Position numbers and translations under genes: made by a program
The notes under the pieces: generated by a model
Seen by the model: only the letters and a program-made list of their open reading frames with translations
Database searches by the model: none
Told to the model about the DNA's origin: nothing
Shown here: in pieces, positions 61,580 to 64,000 of the stretch
How positions within the stretch are numbered: position 1 is the stretch's first letter
How the letters are laid out: each line of letters opens with the position of its first letter
Assembly: GCA_019422105.1 (NCBI GenBank)
Contig: JAHZDZ010000011.1
Coordinates: 62,001 to 126,000 of the forward strand
Origin: Bacillota bacterium
GTDB taxonomy: Bacteria; Bacillota; Clostridia; Lachnospirales; Anaerotignaceae
Length of the DNA: 64,000 bases
Direction: 5' to 3'

Positions 61580-62413
61580 ATGAGATTTACAAAAATGCAG
61601 GGCTGCGGCAATGACTATGTATACATAAACTGCTTTGAGGAGAATGTAGAAAATCCGGCACAGCTGGCAGTGGAAATGAGCGAGAGGCATTTTGGCGTGG
61701 GTTCCGACGGCCTGGTTTTGATTCTGCCCTCTGATGAGGCGGATTTTACTATGCGTATGTTCAACTCCGATGGCTCAGAGGCGGAAATGTGCGGAAATGC
61801 TATCAGATGTGTTGGGAAATATGTTTATGACAGAAAGCTGACGGATAAGGAAGAGCTTTCCATTGCAACGCTTGCGGGAATCAAGCATTTATCTTTGCAT
61901 GTCATAGATGGCGCTGTGGATACTGTAACGGTTGATATGGGAGAGCCTGTGCTTGAGGCTGAAGAGATACCTGTTTTGAGCGTGAATAAGCCCATTGTCA
62001 GGGAAGAAATCACAGCATTTGACAAAATATTTTCCTTTACCTGCGTTTCTATGGGTAATCCTCATGCGGTCACTGTCGTGGAGAACACGGACAGCTTTCC
62101 CGTTGAAAAGTACGGGCCTGTCGTGGAGACGGACGCTCACTTTCCCAATAAAACAAATGTGGAATTTGTGCAGGCGGTAAGCAGTGATTATTTGAAAATG
62201 CGTGTTTGGGAGCGCGGCGCGGGGGAAACCTGGGCTTGCGGCACCGGCACCTGCGCGGCGGCAGTGGCCGCCTGCTTAAACGGCCTTTGCGGCAGGGAAG
62301 TTACAGTAAAGCTTCTTGGCGGCGAGCTAAAAATCAGATGGGACGAAAAAAACAATCATGTCTATATGACAGGACCGGCAAGGTTTTCCTTTGACGGTAT
62401 CTGGCTGAGATAG
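61580..62413 (+). CDS. dapF: Diaminopimelate epimerase
   Basis: A 277-residue cofactor-independent epimerase converting LL- to meso-diaminopimelate. The two active-site cysteines are Cys71 in EMCGNAIR and Cys220 in WACGTGTC; the MQGCGNDYVY opening and GNPHAV are conserved. The ATG follows gggtgag. dapL follows after 17 bases, so the two form an operon. Confidence 0.97.
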   Translation: MRFTKMQGCGNDYVYINCFEENVENPAQLAVEMSERHFGVGSDGLVLILPSDEADFTMRMFNSDGSEAEMCGNAIRCVGKYVYDRKLTDKEELSIATLAGIKHLSLHVIDGAVDTVTVDMGEPVLEAEEIPVLSVNKPIVREEITAFDKIFSFTCVSMGNPHAVTVVENTDSFPVEKYGPVVETDAHFPNKTNVEFVQAVSSDYLKMRVWERGAGETWACGTGTCAAAVAACLNGLCGREVTVKLLGGELKIRWDEKNNHVYMTGPARFSFDGIWLR

Positions 62414-62430
62414 AAAAAGGAGGCTGCTGT

Positions 62431-63684
62431 ATGGCGGACAGCTATATTCAGAATTTAATCGCTGACAGAATTGGCGGAAGTCAATTTGGCAAGGACACGG
62501 TTTTGTATAAATTTGAAAAAATCAAGAGGGCAAAAAGAGCGGCACAGACAGCTCATCCGGAGATGGAGCTTATTGATATGGGGGTTGGAGAGCCCGATGC
62601 CATGGCGGATGAGGGTGTGATTGAAGAGCTTGCAAAAGCTGCGGCACAATGGGATAACAGAGGCTATACCGATAACGGAAGGGAACCCTTTCAAAAGGCA
62701 GCCGCCGGGTACATGGCGCAGGTTTACGGCGTAGAGGGAATCAATTATGATACGGAAATCATTCATTCCATAGGATCGAAGCCCGCGCTTGCCATGATGG
62801 CTCAGGCTTTTATTAATCCGGGTGATGTTACCCTTATGACTGTTCCCGGCTATCCCATTATAGGGACTATGACACAGTGGCTTGGCGGGGAGGTCTACCC
62901 GTTGCCGCTATATGAGAAAAATAATTTTTTACCCGATTTGGACCGTATTCCAGAGGATATTTTAAAGAGGGCAAAGCTTCTGTATATCAATTACCCCAAC
63001 AATCCCACGGGAGCCTTTGCAACTGTAAAATTCTTTCAGGATGTGGCAGCGTTTGCGAAGAAAAATGGTATTGTAGTTGTGCAGGACGCCGCTTATGCGG
63101 CTTTAACCTTTGACGGTGTGAAACCGCTGAGTTTTCTGAGCGTGGAGGGGGCAAAGGAGGTAGGCGTTGAGATTCATTCCCTGAGCAAGGCTTTCAATAT
63201 GACCGGCTGGAGAATGGCTTTTGTGGCTGGAAATGAGCTTGTGGTGAAGGCTCTTGCATCCGTGAAGGACAATAACGACAGCGGACAGTTTCATGCAATT
63301 CAGCTTGCGGGAAAGTATGCGCTGGAGCATGTGGAAATTACCAGAAAAACTTGTGTGAAATATTCCAGAAGGCACAATATGCTTGTGGAGGTACTTCAAA
63401 TGCTTGGCTTTCAGGTAAAAAAGCCGAAAGCATCCTTCTATTTGTATTTTAGGGCGCCTAAGGGCATAAAGGGAGGACAGAAATTCAACACTGCCGAGGA
63501 TTTCAGCCAGTATCTTATTCGGGAAAAGTTGATTTCCACAGTGCCCTGGGACGATGTTGAGCCCTGTATACGCATGAGTGTTACCTTTATCGCGGAAGGG
63601 GAAGAGGCGGAGAGAAGGGTTATAGATGAAATTTACCGAAGGCTTTCCGGCGTTGAATTTATATTTGAGGAAGGGGAAAAATAG
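62431..63684 (+). CDS. dapL: LL-diaminopimelate aminotransferase
   Basis: A 417-residue fold-type I aminotransferase. The cofactor lysine is Lys253 in SLSKAFNMTGWRMAFVAG; MGVGEPD, GYTDNGREPF and NYPNNPTGA are conserved. DapL makes LL-diaminopimelate from tetrahydrodipicolinate in one step, skipping succinyl or acetyl intermediates. Together with dapF and lysA in this window it makes the end of the lysine pathway. aaaggagg precedes the ATG. Confidence 0.96.
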   Translation: MADSYIQNLIADRIGGSQFGKDTVLYKFEKIKRAKRAAQTAHPEMELIDMGVGEPDAMADEGVIEELAKAAAQWDNRGYTDNGREPFQKAAAGYMAQVYGVEGINYDTEIIHSIGSKPALAMMAQAFINPGDVTLMTVPGYPIIGTMTQWLGGEVYPLPLYEKNNFLPDLDRIPEDILKRAKLLYINYPNNPTGAFATVKFFQDVAAFAKKNGIVVVQDAAYAALTFDGVKPLSFLSVEGAKEVGVEIHSLSKAFNMTGWRMAFVAGNELVVKALASVKDNNDSGQFHAIQLAGKYALEHVEITRKTCVKYSRRHNMLVEVLQMLGFQVKKPKASFYLYFRAPKGIKGGQKFNTAEDFSQYLIREKLISTVPWDDVEPCIRMSVTFIAEGEEAERRVIDEIYRRLSGVEFIFEEGEK

Positions 63685-63704
63685 CCTGCAAAGGCTATTT
63701 TTTT
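63682..63704 (+). terminator. dapF-dapL terminator
   Basis: aatagcc / ggctatt with a 6-nt loop and a run of seven T, overlapping the dapL stop region. Confidence 0.8.
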
Positions 63705-63891
63705 GTATGGATGGAGTGGTTTTTATGTTAGCTGCGCGGTATCTGTATCCCTATTATTTGAATAGCATTCGGTATGGAGTCTGCAATATAGATTTTTTTG
63801 AATCGTTCAAAGGTTTCAGATGTGGGAGAATGCAGTATTGTTTTATGATGAGCATACAGTTTGCAGTTTAAATAAAAGTATTTAAAAACAG

Positions 63892-63920
63892 TTGAAAAGC
63901 GGTTATTTTTGAGATATGAT
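63892..63920 (+). promoter_or_regulatory. Promoter near window end
   Basis: TTGAAA (63892-63897), 17 bases, TATGAT (63915-63920), 38 bases before a possible ATG at 63958. The stretch 63705-63891 holds no supported gene. Confidence 0.6.
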
Positions 63921-63957
63921 ATACAAACTAAGCAGGCAGCGGCGGGTCAGCTTTATT

Positions 63958-64000
63958 ATGAGAAGAAGATACAATTTAATATTAGCGGAATGCAGAAGCA
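63958..64000 (+). CDS. Possible gene start cut by window end
   Basis: ATG 63958 opens MRRRYNLILAECRS and runs off the end. It lies suitably downstream of a good promoter, but no strong ribosome site is visible (ggcgggt, 15 bases away). Too short to name. Confidence 0.3.
   Translation, partial: MRRRYNLILAECRS

Noticed and set aside
1..64000. CRISPR arrays, tRNA or rRNA genes, prophage
   Set aside because: No evenly spaced direct repeats, no tRNA T-arm other than in ssrA and no phage structural genes were seen.

Overview
This window looks like the chromosome of an anaerobic, low-to-mid GC Firmicute of class Clostridia, probably Lachnospirales or an Anaerotignum-like relative. That placement is inferred from gene content: ferredoxin-type oxidoreductases, DapL-type lysine synthesis, PII next to gltBD, the rimP-nusA-infB cluster order, Gram-positive ribosome binding sites, frequent TTG starts and an SOS box of the Bacillus/Clostridium type. 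No search was run. Most of the window is core housekeeping sequence.

Layout. 1-1484: truncated ABC-F ATPase. 1485-2810: small accessory patch with an HTH-like gene between two matching hairpins and a dispersed structured repeat. 2797-4414: DUF2812 membrane protein and its PadR repressor. 4576-6366: ferredoxin-like aldo/keto reductase and purE. 6434-11941: secG, rnr, an S41 peptidase on the other strand, smpB and ssrA (protein export, RNA decay and ribosome rescue). 12117-14723: AT-rich pair of secreted proteins, a trypsin-fold protease and a stalk-domain protein sharing a prodomain-like module. 14803-21486: PII and the two glutamate synthase subunits. 21863-23002: secreted stalk-domain protein. 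23336-29386: purC-purF-purB, a membrane protein and purA. 29520-41573: rimP-nusA-ylxR-ylxQ-infB-rbfA-nrnA-truB-ribF, rpsO, pnp and an M16 peptidase. 41574-42466: a gene-free, repeat-dense stretch. 42467-52698: phosphoesterase, dacF-like carboxypeptidase, comEA, a two-component system, a GerMN lipoprotein-like protein, comEC, holA and a beta-hydroxyacid dehydrogenase. 52699-53114: palindrome-rich remnant. 53115-56481: LUD-domain protein, lysA and a ferredoxin-nitroreductase. 56532-58112: second copy of the structured repeat, an HTH/membrane pair and an unassigned structured RNA candidate. 58123-61130: cyclophilin, SOS-regulated dinB and an XRE/Cys-rich/DUF378 group. 61580-63684: dapF and dapL.

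How the genes work together. Four purine loci (purE, purC-F-B, purA) cover several IMP and AMP steps and use glutamine; gltBD and PII handle glutamate supply. dapL, dapF and lysA form the last steps of the diaminopimelate/lysine route, feeding peptidoglycan, which dacF trims. rnr, smpB and ssrA form the trans-translation set. comEA and comEC are the DNA-uptake channel components.

Most worth a second look: (i) a multi-hairpin RNA candidate at about 57695-58019 in the intergenic space between an XRE gene and a cyclophilin gene; (ii) a dispersed structured repeat at 2528-2809 and 56532-56767; (iii) repeated modules carrying extended -10 promoters at 7008-7063, 42031-42088, 42321-42377 and 61291-61449; (iv) a pnp leader with two mutually exclusive helices, one abutting the ribosome binding site; (v) the protease/stalk-protein pair sharing an N-terminal module.
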